Of a stretch of DNA of 64,000 nucleotides, positions 33,553 to 42,760 are shown one piece after another. The stretch's first letter is position 1. Each line of letters starts with the position of its first letter. Source of the DNA: Chloracidobacterium sp. UBA3360 (lineage in GTDB: Bacteria > Acidobacteriota > Blastocatellia > Pyrinomonadales > Pyrinomonadaceae); NCBI GenBank assembly GCA_002360555.1, contig DEQS01000089.1:6892-70891 (forward strand). Direction: 5' to 3'. The notes under the pieces were generated by a model. That model worked only from the letters and a program-made list of their open reading frames with translations, did not search any database and was not told the DNA's origin. Both the position numbers and the translations under genes were made by a program.

Positions 33553-35220
33553 ATGAAAGTCACGATCGCACAGATCAATACCACCAACGGCGACCTCGCC
33601 GGTAATACTCACCGGATAATACAAGCTATCGAAAAGGCCCGCAGCGACGGGTCGAATCTGGTCGTTTTTCCTGAGGTCGTGACCCACGGTTACACGTCGC
33701 AGGATTGGTTTCAGGACCGCGATATTATTGAGCACTCAGCCGATCCGCTGCGCGAGATCATATCCGCGACACAGGGGATTACCGCCGTTGTCGGCACGAT
33801 CCGCCGCAACGACGATACGAATGGACGACGACTATACAATTCAGCGGCGGTGATCACCGACGGGGAGTTGATCGGCTTTGCGGACAAGTCTTTGCTGCCC
33901 GAATACGATGTTTTTGACGACCCGCGTTACTTTGAGCCGTCCGATCACCGCCGGATTTTTGAGATAAACGGAGTAAAGCTGGGCGTCGTCGTTTGCGAAG
34001 ATTTTTGGAACGACAAGACGTTTTGGAAAGAGCGGCTCTATGAAAGCGACCCGACCGACGATGTGATCGCAATGGGGGCGGACATTATCGTTTCGGTCAA
34101 TGCTTCGCCTTACAACAAGGGCAAGATCCGGCTTCGCTGCGACATGGTCGCGCATCGTGCCAAGCTGCAGAAAAAGCCGATCGTTTTTGTAAATCTGGTT
34201 GGCGGTAATGACGGCATCATCTTTGACGGTGCGAGCCTGATCGCCGACGAAGAGGGCGATATCATCCTGCAAGCGTCGGCGTTCGAAGAGTTTGTCGAGA
34301 CGGTCGAGCTCGATGTGCGAAAGCCAGATAAGCGAGGCATAACCGGCGGTGAGATCGATTCGATCCATCGTGCATTGGTGCTCGGCATTCGCGACTACGC
34401 GGCAAAGAATGGTTTCAAACAGGCCGTTTTGGGTTTGTCGGGCGGTATTGATTCGACGCTGGTCGCGGCTCTTGCTTGCGAAGCGATGGGTCCGGAAAAT
34501 CTGTTGTGCGTCATGATGCCATCGCCATTCTCGTCAGAGGGTAGTGTCAAGGACAGCGAAGAATTGGTCCGGAATCTTGGCTGTCAGAGCCGCATCGAGC
34601 CGATCTCTGACACATTCGAAGTGCTGCTCAAACAGATGGATCTGCACAAACCGACCAAGGGCGGCGAATCGCTTGCGGCTGAGAATATGCAATCGCGCAT
34701 TCGCGGCGTGATCCTGATGGCGATCTCCAACGCAGAGGGCCGTCTGTTGCTCTCGACCGGCAATAAATCGGAGCTTGCGGTTGGCTATTGTACGCTCTAT
34801 GGTGACACTAATGGCGGGCTTGCGGTGCTTGGTGACGTGCTAAAGACCGAGGTCTGGCAGATCGCCCGTCACATGAACGAGAAAGCGGGACGCGAGATAA
34901 TTCCGAACAAGATCATCGACAAAGCCCCGTCCGCCGAGCTTGCTCCGAACCAATTTGACCAAGACAGCCTGCCGCCGTACGAAGTGATGGACCCGATCCT
35001 ACAAATGTATTTTGAGCAAAAGGCATCGCCCGCCGACATCATCGCCGCCGGTCACGACGCCGAGCGGGTTTATTGGATCCTAAACAAGGTCGAGCATCCG
35101 GCAAATGAGTTCAAACGTCAGCAGTTGCCGCCAACACTCATAATCTCGAAAAACGCTATTGGCGTCGGCCGCCGCAGGCCGATAACGCATAAATATCGGC
35201 GTCAAAAAAGCGACCAATAA
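33553..35220 (+). CDS. nadE: Glutamine-dependent NAD+ synthase
   Basis: Amidates nicotinic acid adenine dinucleotide to NAD+, using ammonia from glutamine. The 555-residue protein has a nitrilase-type glutaminase half (about 1-255; Glu in VVFPEVVTHGY, Lys in ADKSLLPEYDVFDD, Cys in VVVCEDFWND). The synthetase half (about 275-555) carries the PP-loop LGLSGGIDSTLVAALA, SNAEGRLLLSTGNKSELAVGY and DKAPSAELAPNQ, plus the C-terminal IGVGRRRPITHKYR segment. All sites are intact. The ATG at 33553 has no obvious ribosome site; coupling to the upstream gene 21 bases away may help. Confidence 0.96.
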   Translation: MKVTIAQINTTNGDLAGNTHRIIQAIEKARSDGSNLVVFPEVVTHGYTSQDWFQDRDIIEHSADPLREIISATQGITAVVGTIRRNDDTNGRRLYNSAAVITDGELIGFADKSLLPEYDVFDDPRYFEPSDHRRIFEINGVKLGVVVCEDFWNDKTFWKERLYESDPTDDVIAMGADIIVSVNASPYNKGKIRLRCDMVAHRAKLQKKPIVFVNLVGGNDGIIFDGASLIADEEGDIILQASAFEEFVETVELDVRKPDKRGITGGEIDSIHRALVLGIRDYAAKNGFKQAVLGLSGGIDSTLVAALACEAMGPENLLCVMMPSPFSSEGSVKDSEELVRNLGCQSRIEPISDTFEVLLKQMDLHKPTKGGESLAAENMQSRIRGVILMAISNAEGRLLLSTGNKSELAVGYCTLYGDTNGGLAVLGDVLKTEVWQIARHMNEKAGREIIPNKIIDKAPSAELAPNQFDQDSLPPYEVMDPILQMYFEQKASPADIIAAGHDAERVYWILNKVEHPANEFKRQQLPPTLIISKNAIGVGRRRPITHKYRRQKSDQ

Positions 35221-35239
35221 AGCTGCAAGTCCACCTCTA

Positions 35240-35289
35240 AACTCCGTTCTTAAATCATCAGCATTTGCTGCATTTTTTATAACGGAGTT
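35240..35289 (+). promoter_or_regulatory. Leader hairpin that can mask the ribosome site of the 35295 gene
   Basis: AACTCCGTT (35240-35248) is a perfect 9-bp complement of AACGGAGTT (35281-35289). The second arm contains GGAG, seven bases before the ATG at 35295, so pairing would hide the Shine-Dalgarno. An inner CAGCATTTGCTG mini-hairpin lies in the loop. Confidence 0.5.
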
Positions 35290-35294
35290 TTTAT

Positions 35295-35831
35295 ATGCCT
35301 AAATTTGATAGCCCTTTGAACAATATCCAGATCGCGAGCCCTTGTTCGGCGGATTGGAACGAGATGTATGGCGACGACCGTAAACGCCATTGCGGTGACT
35401 GTAAGCTCAATGTTTATAACCTTTCGGGGATGACCAAAGACGAGGCTGAGGCGCTCGTGATGAATGCCGAGGGGCGTTTGTGCGTGCGGTTCTATCGTCG
35501 CGAGGACGGCAGCATACTCACACAAGATTGTCCGGTCGGCTGGGCAAAGATCAAGCAGCGGACAAAGATCTACGCGACAGCGGTTGCGTCGTTAATAATG
35601 GCGTTATTTACCGGCGTTTTATTTGTGTCGCTTTTTTCAGGTAAACATCGCGGCATAACGGTGGGCGAACTCATCCCGTTTGCGACACCGACACCGCAGC
35701 CTCTAATGGGAGCCATTGCCGCTCCTCCGAGAAATGCGAATACGAATGCTAATACTACCGCGACACCAAGGACGAAATTTGAGGTCGGTAAAATGCGGGT
35801 GATCCCAAATACCGGCCGCAAAGAAAGCTAA
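35295..35831 (+). CDS. Cys-rich N-terminal domain protein with one membrane segment
   Basis: A 178-residue protein. Residues 12-83 carry a recurrent bacterial motif: ASPCSADWNEMYGDDRKRHCGDC, KLNVYNLSGMTKDEAEAL, GRLCVRFYRREDGSILTQDC. It has Cys at 17, 33, 36, 63 and 79, suggesting a metal site facing the cytoplasm. A single membrane segment spans about 92-115, followed by a Pro/Ala/Asn/Thr-rich tail (about 130-160). I recognise the pattern from many soil bacteria, but no function is known. GGAG seven bases before the ATG lies in a potential hairpin. It is convergent with the VWFA gene. Confidence 0.8.
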   Translation: MPKFDSPLNNIQIASPCSADWNEMYGDDRKRHCGDCKLNVYNLSGMTKDEAEALVMNAEGRLCVRFYRREDGSILTQDCPVGWAKIKQRTKIYATAVASLIMALFTGVLFVSLFSGKHRGITVGELIPFATPTPQPLMGAIAAPPRNANTNANTTATPRTKFEVGKMRVIPNTGRKES

Positions 35832-35837
35832 ATCAAC

Positions 35838-36959
35838 TTAGTTTTTAACGTAATAACCCTGACGGGCCCGGACGCGAAGTTCGGGCCTATTGCTTAGGCC
35901 GACGTCGAGTTTGACGAATTTATTGAGCGGAAAATCAGACTCTGAATAATACTGGATCAGGTACTGTGAACGCAGTTCGTTGGCGAGTTGGCGAAAGATA
36001 CGGTCGAGCATCTCGGTATTTTTTCGCGTACTGATCGTATTTTGATACTGATCTTTGGTGTCGATCGGTTGAAACTTGGGCAAGAATGCGGTGCCGCCCG
36101 TCTCGTCGGCAAATTTCTGCATATTTTCTTGTCCGAAGACGCTCATCTTATTTAGTTGAAATGAGCTGCCCGCGGGATTTATCGAATAGAAAACAGTGTC
36201 GGCGTCTTGCAGCGCACGCGACACACGAAGCCGCTCTTTTACGCTGGCTGCGTCACGATTTGCGACGGTTAACTGATAGAGATCTTTGTTAGTAATGGTG
36301 TTGATCCGTTCGCCGATCTTTTTGTAGCCGTCCTGAATGGCTTTTGCAATTTGCGTGCTATTGGTATCTTCACCGTCAGAAATTACCACAACGACCCGCC
36401 GCGTGCCGCTGGGGGCATTTTTACGAAGATAGTCCGAGGCCTCGGAAACGGTATCAAAAAACGCGGTCGAATCTTTTGTCGGGACGATCGCACGAACTGC
36501 GGCTGCGGCTTTCTCCGCCACATCCCGCGATGCGAGCAGCACCGCTTTAGATCCGATCGCAAAAACGGCAGCACGGTCAACGGGCCGCATTACGTCTTGC
36601 AAAAACTTAGCTGCCGTCTCTTGTTCAAACGTGAACATCTTGTCAGTGCTCGCTGACACGTCAAAAAGCAAGACGATCTCGAGCGGCACGACATCCGCCG
36701 TTCCGACATTTTCTATAGACTGGGTTCGGCCATCTTCCGAAATACGAAAGTCCTGGGCTGTTAGGCCTGTAACGGCTTGGCCGTTGGCATCGGTGATCGA
36801 TACGGGCACGACGACGAGCCGCGACTCGACTTTGATTATGTCGTCGTCGATCTTTGGTTTGGGTGTTGGGGTTGCGGTTTGGGAAAGTGCGGGTAAGACA
36901 GAGGCTAGGATCAACACGATCATCACGAACGGATATTTCCGGATCTTGCTAAACATCAT
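35838..36959 (-). CDS. Exported VWFA protein of the acidobacterial VWFA-related type
   Basis: A 373-residue exported protein with a signal peptide (about 1-27, ending ALSQT). It matches TIGR03436, the VWFA-related domain found mainly in Acidobacteriota: VESRLVVVPVSITDANGQAV, LTAQDFRISEDGRTQSI, the MIDAS core LLFDVSASTDKMF (DxSxS, about 95-107), VVVISDGEDTNSTQIAK and the late RQLANELRSQYLIQYYS. VWFA domains usually mediate metal-dependent protein binding; the partner is unknown. Supported start: GGAGGT nine bases before the ATG. It lies downstream of ompA on the same strand, separated by a long hairpin. Confidence 0.92.
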   Translation of the reverse strand: MMFSKIRKYPFVMIVLILASVLPALSQTATPTPKPKIDDDIIKVESRLVVVPVSITDANGQAVTGLTAQDFRISEDGRTQSIENVGTADVVPLEIVLLFDVSASTDKMFTFEQETAAKFLQDVMRPVDRAAVFAIGSKAVLLASRDVAEKAAAAVRAIVPTKDSTAFFDTVSEASDYLRKNAPSGTRRVVVVISDGEDTNSTQIAKAIQDGYKKIGERINTITNKDLYQLTVANRDAASVKERLRVSRALQDADTVFYSINPAGSSFQLNKMSVFGQENMQKFADETGGTAFLPKFQPIDTKDQYQNTISTRKNTEMLDRIFRQLANELRSQYLIQYYSESDFPLNKFVKLDVGLSNRPELRVRARQGYYVKN

Positions 36960-36985
36960 GTTCCGTTACCTCCAGGGCAAAGTTT

Positions 36986-37036
36986 GAGGGCATCGGAGCC
37001 GGTGAGATATTGTACACACGGCCCGGCGATGCCCTC
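36986..37036. repeat. Long hairpin between ompA and the VWFA gene
   Basis: GAGGGCATCG (36986-36995) pairs with CGATGCCCTC (37027-37036), with an inner GCCGG/CCGGC stem. No T tract follows on either strand, so it is more likely an mRNA-stability element or a repeat than a terminator. Confidence 0.55.
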
Positions 37037-37047
37037 TGTTAGCGTTA

Positions 37048-38007
37048 TTACTTATCGTCGTTAGACTGTTTGACCTCGACATTCTGATTGATGCCGCGGC
37101 TTACCAGCAATTTGACCTCGACACGGCGGTTCTGAGCACGGCCTTCGGCTGTAGTATTGTCAGCAACAGCCTGTAGCTCGCCATAGCCATACGAAGTGCT
37201 CATACGGCGAAGCGAGATGTTGTGCGTTTGGATCAGATAATCCTTGACGGCCTGTGCACGACGGTCGCTGAGAGCCTTGTTTTGAGCGGTGCTGCCCTCC
37301 GCGGATGCAAAACCGGTCACCTCGATGAGATAGCCCTTGAGCGTGGCTGCGGTCGTTGCAACCTGGTCGAGTGCTGCTTTACCCTCGGCTGAAAGTTTTG
37401 AGCTGTTGACCTTAAAGTTGACGGTCGCCGTTGTCTGAACGACATAATCGTCAAGATCGGAGATGCGTTTGTTAGTCGCGTTGACACCCGCGACGGCGGC
37501 GTCAGCGGTGTCTTGAGCGGCCTTAGCACCGCCCTTCGCGGCGTTTGAGATAGCCATCAGCTCATCGATCTGACCGGATACACGCAGAGCATTCTGCTCA
37601 GCGGCGGTCAATCTGTCCTCCGCCGGAGCCATTCTAGAATCGATCGCCTGAGCCGTCTGGAGGCTGGTCTTGTCAAAGCGTACCTTTGATACCGAAACGC
37701 TGCCGGATGCGTCGCCAATGCCCTCAACTTCCATGTTGAGGCCTCGAACGATAGCGCTCAAGGCGTATTTATCTCCGCCAAAAAATCCGTTCGATTTGAT
37801 GCTGGCATTTGGCAGGACAACGATCTTTGTATCCATGCCGACCGAATCTTTGATGACAAAGGTGCCGTTATCGTCTTTGGAAACGACAACGCCCTTGATC
37901 TTGTATTTTTGTCCGGCGACAGCGGTTCGGAGCTGTCCGGTCTGTGCGAACAGGCTGACGGCGCTAAAAACAACTGCTAATGCGATGATCGATAATTTTT
38001 TAAGCAT
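37048..38007 (-). CDS. OmpA-family outer membrane protein
   Basis: A protein of about 319 residues. The ATG at 38007 is backed by GAGGAG five bases upstream and a signal peptide (KKLSIIALAVVFSAVSLFAQ). The N-terminal ~100 residues are a small beta domain (KYKIKGVVVSKDDNGTFVIK, DUF5666-like). A helical region with DELMAIS and many Ala follows. The C-terminal ~120 residues form the OmpA peptidoglycan-binding domain: TVNFKVNSSKLSAEGKAALD, ITGFASAEGSTAQNKALSDRRAQAVK-type sequence, then RAQNRRVEVKLL. It anchors the outer membrane to peptidoglycan. There is no canonical N-terminal barrel. It is first in a minus-strand unit with the VWFA gene. Confidence 0.93.
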   Translation of the reverse strand: MLKKLSIIALAVVFSAVSLFAQTGQLRTAVAGQKYKIKGVVVSKDDNGTFVIKDSVGMDTKIVVLPNASIKSNGFFGGDKYALSAIVRGLNMEVEGIGDASGSVSVSKVRFDKTSLQTAQAIDSRMAPAEDRLTAAEQNALRVSGQIDELMAISNAAKGGAKAAQDTADAAVAGVNATNKRISDLDDYVVQTTATVNFKVNSSKLSAEGKAALDQVATTAATLKGYLIEVTGFASAEGSTAQNKALSDRRAQAVKDYLIQTHNISLRRMSTSYGYGELQAVADNTTAEGRAQNRRVEVKLLVSRGINQNVEVKQSNDDK

Positions 38008-38209
38008 GATTAACTCCTCGAAGAAAGAATGATCGTTGGTAAACACCACCAAAGGAATAGACGCAAAATAGGTGGTCGGGGTTGTCGGCTAAAATTACTG
38101 AGCCATGCCACACGATCGTTAAAAACAATTTCAATTGCAGGAGACAAAGAAACAATGTTTAAAGCATACACTAAACGGGGCGCGATTTAAACCGTTGGGA
38201 GTTGGGACG

Positions 38210-38231
38210 AAAGCCTGTATTTACAGGCTTT
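38210..38231 (-). terminator. Hairpin just downstream of the E2 gene
   Basis: AAAGCCTGTA (38210-38219) pairs perfectly with TACAGGCTTT (38222-38231) across a TT loop. Read on the minus strand it lies four bases after the sucB stop codon and is followed by TTTCGTC, a weak terminator tail. It may be a small repeat. Confidence 0.5.
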
Positions 38232-38234
38232 TGA

Positions 38235-39956
38235 TCAATATGTGAATGGGGCCTTTTCCAAATATTCTTTCAAATAGGCCAAAAACTTCTCGGCATCGGC
38301 ACCGTCAACGATGCGGTGATCGTAGGTCAGTGCAAAATATGCCATCTGACGGATCGCGATATAATCGTCACCCTCGGGCGATGTCATCACCTTTGCTCGT
38401 TTTTCGATCGTTCCGACGCAAAGGATGGCAACCTGCGGCTGATTGATGATCGGTGTGCCAAAAAGGCCACCGAAAACGCCGGGATTTGTGATCGTAAATG
38501 TGCCGCCCTGAACCTCGTCAGGGCTGAGTTTTTTGGTACGGGCACGGTCGGCAAGATCATTTGCCTTAACGGCGAATTCAGACAGCGACAACGTCTGAGC
38601 GTTCTTAATGACCGGCACGAGCAAACCCCAATCGAGAGCGACCGCCATGCCGAGATTTATATCGCCTTTATAGACAATGTTGTCGCCGTCGATCTGCGAA
38701 TTGACGATGCGGTGTTCACGGATCGCTGCGGTCACGGCCTGAAAGATGAACGGCATAAATGTCAGCTTGGTGCCAAATTTTGCCTGAAAATCAGCCTGAT
38801 TTGCCTTACGAAACTTTGCGACATTGGTCATGTCGATCTCATAGACGCTCGTCACATGGGCGGACGTCTGTTTTGAGAAGGTCATGTGTTCGGCGATCTT
38901 TTTACGCATCACCGACATTTTTTCGACGCGGTCATCCATCGTTGCTGCGGTCGATGGCGGCGTGAATGTCGATACTTTTGCCGGCATTGATGCCGTCGGC
39001 ATCGCCGGAGCACCTTTTACAAGCAGATCCTGCGGACGCAGAGCCGCTCCCGTTTCGAGGAACGACATAATGTCGTCCTTGGTCACACGGCCGCTGATGC
39101 CGCTGCCCGGTATACGTGTAATGTCTATGCCGTGTTCCTTGGCAATGTTACGGACAAGCGGGCTGCTCTTAGTACGGCGAAGCTCGTCGAGCGTCGCGTT
39201 GCCGTTTGATCCGCCATTCGTTGCGGCAGCCGCTCTGGCTTGGACGGGCGGTGCAACGGGTTCGGCTTTTGGAGCCTCAGCGACAGGCGCCTGAGCTTCT
39301 GGTTTTGGTGCGGGAGCAACAGCACCGCCTTCGGCTCCGACTAAGGCCAGAACGGCACCGACTTCGACAGTCTCTCCCTCCTGAACATTGATCGACAGCA
39401 GCGTCCCTGCCGCGGGCGACGGTACCTCAGCATCTACTTTGTCGGTCGAAATTTCGAGCAATGCCTCATCCTTGTCGATCTTGTCACCGACGGCTTTGAG
39501 CCATTTTGAGACGGTTCCCTCGGTGATCGATTCGCCCATCTGGGGCATCACTATCTCGGTTGCGTCGCCCGGAGTAGCGGGAGCGGCGGGTGGAATAGCT
39601 TCGACGATCGCAGGTTCGGTCGAGGGTTCTTCTTCGGCGGCCACATTTTCCGCAGTCTCAACAATTGTCGGAGCTTCTCCCGCGGCCGCAGGTGCGGGAG
39701 CCGATGCTCCGGCTTCGCCTTCTTCGCCGACGACAGCGACGACCGTCCCGACCTCAACAGTCTCGCCTTCTTGCGTGCGGATCTCAAGCAATATGCCGGC
39801 ACCGGGGCTTGGCACCTCAGCATCGACTTTATCGGTCGATATTTCGAGGATCGCCTCGTCTTTTTCGACACGCTCGCCGACCTGTTTCAACCATTTCGAA
39901 ACGGTGCCCTCGGTTATCGATTCGCCCATCTGGGGCATTACGACTTCAACGCTCAT
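38235..39956 (-). CDS. sucB: Dihydrolipoamide acyltransferase (E2) with two lipoyl domains, 2-oxoglutarate dehydrogenase type
   Basis: The E2 core enzyme of a 2-oxo acid dehydrogenase complex, probably 2-oxoglutarate dehydrogenase. It has two near-identical lipoyl domains (about 1-76 and 134-210, each with MPQMGESITEGTVSKWLK and a lipoylation Lys in STDKVDAEV), Ala/Pro/Glu linkers, a peripheral subunit-binding domain (about 268-300; PLVRNIAKEHGIDITRIPG) and a catalytic domain (about 340-573) with the HisAsp motif YDHRIVDGADAEKF. Such multi-lipoyl E2s occur in Actinobacteria and Acidobacteriota. The ATG at 39956 has GGAG six bases upstream. The matching E3 may be lpdA at 45904; E1 is not here. 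Confidence 0.92.
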   Translation of the reverse strand: MSVEVVMPQMGESITEGTVSKWLKQVGERVEKDEAILEISTDKVDAEVPSPGAGILLEIRTQEGETVEVGTVVAVVGEEGEAGASAPAPAAAGEAPTIVETAENVAAEEEPSTEPAIVEAIPPAAPATPGDATEIVMPQMGESITEGTVSKWLKAVGDKIDKDEALLEISTDKVDAEVPSPAAGTLLSINVQEGETVEVGAVLALVGAEGGAVAPAPKPEAQAPVAEAPKAEPVAPPVQARAAAATNGGSNGNATLDELRRTKSSPLVRNIAKEHGIDITRIPGSGISGRVTKDDIMSFLETGAALRPQDLLVKGAPAMPTASMPAKVSTFTPPSTAATMDDRVEKMSVMRKKIAEHMTFSKQTSAHVTSVYEIDMTNVAKFRKANQADFQAKFGTKLTFMPFIFQAVTAAIREHRIVNSQIDGDNIVYKGDINLGMAVALDWGLLVPVIKNAQTLSLSEFAVKANDLADRARTKKLSPDEVQGGTFTITNPGVFGGLFGTPIINQPQVAILCVGTIEKRAKVMTSPEGDDYIAIRQMAYFALTYDHRIVDGADAEKFLAYLKEYLEKAPFTY

Positions 39957-40056
39957 AAGATCTCCGCAAACTTCACAACTATCAATTAAATAGGATACAA
40001 GAAAATAGAACTTAAGAAAACTGACGCAGGTTGAGCAGGGAGTAGTTTTTAGACAG

Positions 40057-40461
40057 CTAAACGATCTTGCTTTTTATAAATGAAGTCGCTCGATCGAGTT
40101 CGTGAATGGCGGACGAGACGGCGATCTGTTTACTGTCTTTTAAGACGATGGTGCCGTCCTGACGGACTTCGCCGATCTCATCCCATTTTGCAGAATATTT
40201 ACGATAAGCGACACCTTTTTCAAAGATCTCAAGAGCGGTTTTACGCTGCGCGATCCACGAAAAAAGCGTGATGATGTAAACCATCAGAAACGCCGAGGCC
40301 AGCAAAAAAAAGAGCAGCTCTTGACGCACATAATAAGCGACCATTGTTCCCATAAAGAAAACGAATGACAGCACGGTGATAAACACGGCACGTTGTATAT
40401 GAGCCGGAGACAGTCCGTGAACGGCGATAAGTTTGCCAAGATCGTTCTTTATTTCAGCCAC
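40057..40461 (-). CDS. Small membrane protein with a PH-like domain
   Basis: About 134 residues starting at a GTG at 40461. The frame is open to 40638, but that extension would run through the divergent peptidase promoter and its coding start. After a hydrophilic N-terminus it has two membrane segments (about 25-45 and 50-70), then a beta-rich tail (about 85-134) with IFEKGVAYRKYSAKWDEIGE and VRQDGTIVLKDSKQIAVSSA. The tail resembles YcxB/DUF6585-type PH-like domains. Function is unknown. It is divergent from the S9 peptidase gene. Confidence 0.7.
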   Translation of the reverse strand: MAEIKNDLGKLIAVHGLSPAHIQRAVFITVLSFVFFMGTMVAYYVRQELLFFLLASAFLMVYIITLFSWIAQRKTALEIFEKGVAYRKYSAKWDEIGEVRQDGTIVLKDSKQIAVSSAIHELDRATSFIKSKIV

Positions 40462-40496
40462 AGTTTCTAAATAAATAGTATCAAACAACCTGCCGC

Positions 40497-40527
40497 TTGA
40501 TGCATCGTACGGGCATCGTGCTATAGA
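40497..40527 (+). promoter_or_regulatory. Possible extended -10 promoter for the S9 peptidase
   Basis: TTGATG (40497-40502) and TATAGA (40522-40527) are 19 bp apart, and the -10 has an upstream TG (TGCTATAGA), making it an extended -10 element. Transcription would start near 40535, about 45 bases before the ATG. Confidence 0.45.
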
Positions 40528-40579
40528 ATACCTACATCGTTTAATACCGAAACTAAATAAAACATTGACCTCAAGAAAC

Positions 40580-42754
40580 ATGATGAAAAAAATCGCGATC
40601 TTTGCCGTCCTCCTTTTTACATTGAGCATTTCGGCCATTGCTCAGCAGCCTGCACTCACAGGGGCTGATTACGCTCGGGCCGAAAAGATGCTCGGCTACA
40701 ACACCTCGCCGCTGGTTGACCGCAACGGGGTAAGGGCGACCTGGCTGCCCGACGGGCGTTTTTGGTACCGTGTTCTGACGCCGACCGGCAGCGAATATGT
40801 GCTGGTAAATCCGGCGGACGGTTCCCGAAAGACCGGTGCAAAGCTCGCGGATCTAGGCTTGCCCGCGGCTCCGGCAGGTGGTGCGGGACGCTTTGGCGGA
40901 GGCAACGGCGTGACATCGCCGGACGGAAAACTTTCGGCGTACATCAAAAATTTCAATCTATGGGTCAAGGACATCGCCTCGGGTAAGGAAACGCAGCTAA
41001 CAACCGACGGCATGAAAGATTACGGCTATGCCACGGACAACGCCGGTTGGCAGCACAGCGATCGTGCGATCCTGGTTTGGTCGCCGGACTCGAAAAAGAT
41101 CGCGACATTTCAGCAGGACGAGCGAAACGTCAGCGACAGCTATCTCATCTCGACCAATGTCGGGGCCCCAAAGCTGAGCCAGTGGAAATCGGCTCTGCCG
41201 GGTGACGCGGTCATCCCGACGCTTCGCCGCGTCATCATTGAGGTCGATGCGCCTAAGGTCATCAGTCTTCAGCTACCGCCAGATCCTCACCGTTCGACAC
41301 AGTGCGACGATATTTCATGCAATGGCAGTTGGGACGACGTTTACTGGTCAGCAGATGCCAAAACGCTCGCGTTTGTATCAACCTCGCGCGATCACAAGAG
41401 AGAGAATCTGCGTGTCGCCGATGCCGCAACAGGGGCGGTCCGCGACGTGTACGAAGAGATCAGCCCAACTCAATTCGAGTCGGGCCAGGGAGCTACGAGC
41501 TGGCGGTATCTGCCCGCGACAAATGAGTTTATCTGGTTCACCGAACGCGACGGCTGGGGACATCTGTACCTTTACGATCTGACGACCGGCAAGCTCAAAA
41601 ATCAGATCACCAGCGGCAACTGGGCCGTTTGGCGTGTTATGAATGTTGACGAAAAAGCACGGACGATCTATTTTGAGGCAGGTGGACGCGAGGCGGGCAA
41701 TGACCCGTATTTTGGCCACACGTACAGTGTCGGATTTGACGGTAAAAACCTGAAACTGCTCACGCCAGAGACGGCCAATCACGATGTGACGTGGTCGCCT
41801 GACGGCAAATATTTCATCGACAATTATTCAACGCCGAATACGCCAAACGTCGCTGTGCTTCGTGATGCTAACGGAAAGCTCGTTGCCGATCTTGAAAAAG
41901 GCGATGTCTCGCGGCTTGCGGCCACCGGCTGGAAACCGCCGACTCCTATCATCACCAAGGCTCGCGACGGCGTGACCGACCTCTACGGCCTGATGTACTC
42001 GCCGACAAAACCGGTTGCCGGCAAAAAATATCCAGTGATCGTCTATATCTATCCCGGGCCGCAGGGCGGCAGCGTCGGCAGCCGAAATTTTTCGGCATCG
42101 CGTGGTGATAATCAGGCGTTGGCTGAGCTCGGCTTTGTCGTGATGCAGCTTGACGGCATGTGTAACCCGCTGCGGTCTAAGGCTTTTCACGATTCGTGCT
42201 ACGGCAATATGGCCGATAACACGCTTGAGGATCAGATAGCGGGCGTTAAGCAGCTCGCGGCCAAATACAACAATATCGACCTCGACCGCGTCGGTATCTG
42301 GGGCCATTCAGGAGGCGGTTTTGCGACTGCGGCGGCGATGTTTCGCTACCCGGATTTCTTTAAGGTCGGCATTTCCGAATCGGGCAACCACGACAACCGC
42401 AACTACGAAGACGACTGGGGCGAACGCTACATCGGGCTTCTCCAAGGCGATAATTACAAAACACAAGCCAATCAGGAGTACGCCAAAAATCTAAAGGGCA
42501 AACTGCTGCTCGCCCACGGTACGATGGACGACAACGTCCCGCCGGGCAACACTTACCTCGTCGTTGATGCTCTGATCAAAGCGAACAAGGATTTTGATCT
42601 GCTGATGATCCCTAACGCACGCCACGGCTACGGCCCGGCGAGCTATTACATGATGCGCCGCCGTTGGGATTATTTTGTAAAGAACTTGCTCGGAGCGGAA
42701 CCGCCAAAGGAATACGTCCTAAAGCCGACGCCTGATCCGCGTATGGCTCAGTAA
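40580..42754 (+). CDS. Exported S9 prolyl oligopeptidase (dipeptidyl peptidase IV type)
   Basis: About 724 residues. The ATG at 40580 (KKIAIFAVLLFTLSISAIAQ follows) yields a signal peptide; the frame opens earlier without support. The N-terminal ~430 residues form a beta-propeller with DPP-IV-type segments (LPDGRFWYRVLTPTGSEY, then TSPDGKLSAYIKNFNLWVK). The C-terminal alpha/beta hydrolase has the triad: Ser in GIWGHSGGGFATAAA, Asp in GTMDDNVPP and His in NARHGYGPASYY. It removes dipeptides after proline or alanine in the periplasm. A strong terminator follows at 42761. Confidence 0.95.
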   Translation: MMKKIAIFAVLLFTLSISAIAQQPALTGADYARAEKMLGYNTSPLVDRNGVRATWLPDGRFWYRVLTPTGSEYVLVNPADGSRKTGAKLADLGLPAAPAGGAGRFGGGNGVTSPDGKLSAYIKNFNLWVKDIASGKETQLTTDGMKDYGYATDNAGWQHSDRAILVWSPDSKKIATFQQDERNVSDSYLISTNVGAPKLSQWKSALPGDAVIPTLRRVIIEVDAPKVISLQLPPDPHRSTQCDDISCNGSWDDVYWSADAKTLAFVSTSRDHKRENLRVADAATGAVRDVYEEISPTQFESGQGATSWRYLPATNEFIWFTERDGWGHLYLYDLTTGKLKNQITSGNWAVWRVMNVDEKARTIYFEAGGREAGNDPYFGHTYSVGFDGKNLKLLTPETANHDVTWSPDGKYFIDNYSTPNTPNVAVLRDANGKLVADLEKGDVSRLAATGWKPPTPIITKARDGVTDLYGLMYSPTKPVAGKKYPVIVYIYPGPQGGSVGSRNFSASRGDNQALAELGFVVMQLDGMCNPLRSKAFHDSCYGNMADNTLEDQIAGVKQLAAKYNNIDLDRVGIWGHSGGGFATAAAMFRYPDFFKVGISESGNHDNRNYEDDWGERYIGLLQGDNYKTQANQEYAKNLKGKLLLAHGTMDDNVPPGNTYLVVDALIKANKDFDLLMIPNARHGYGPASYYMMRRRWDYFVKNLLGAEPPKEYVLKPTPDPRMAQ

Positions 42755-42760
42755 ATAACA

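Noticed and set aside
38316..38876. A 186-residue plus-strand frame opposite the E2 gene
   Set aside because: It is the antisense shadow of a strongly conserved E2 gene with clear lipoyl and catalytic motifs, and it has no ribosome site or family sequence.
40462..40638. N-terminal extension of the small PH-like membrane protein
   Set aside because: The extension would run through the divergent peptidase promoter and into its signal peptide codons; the first recognisable residues follow the GTG at 40461.
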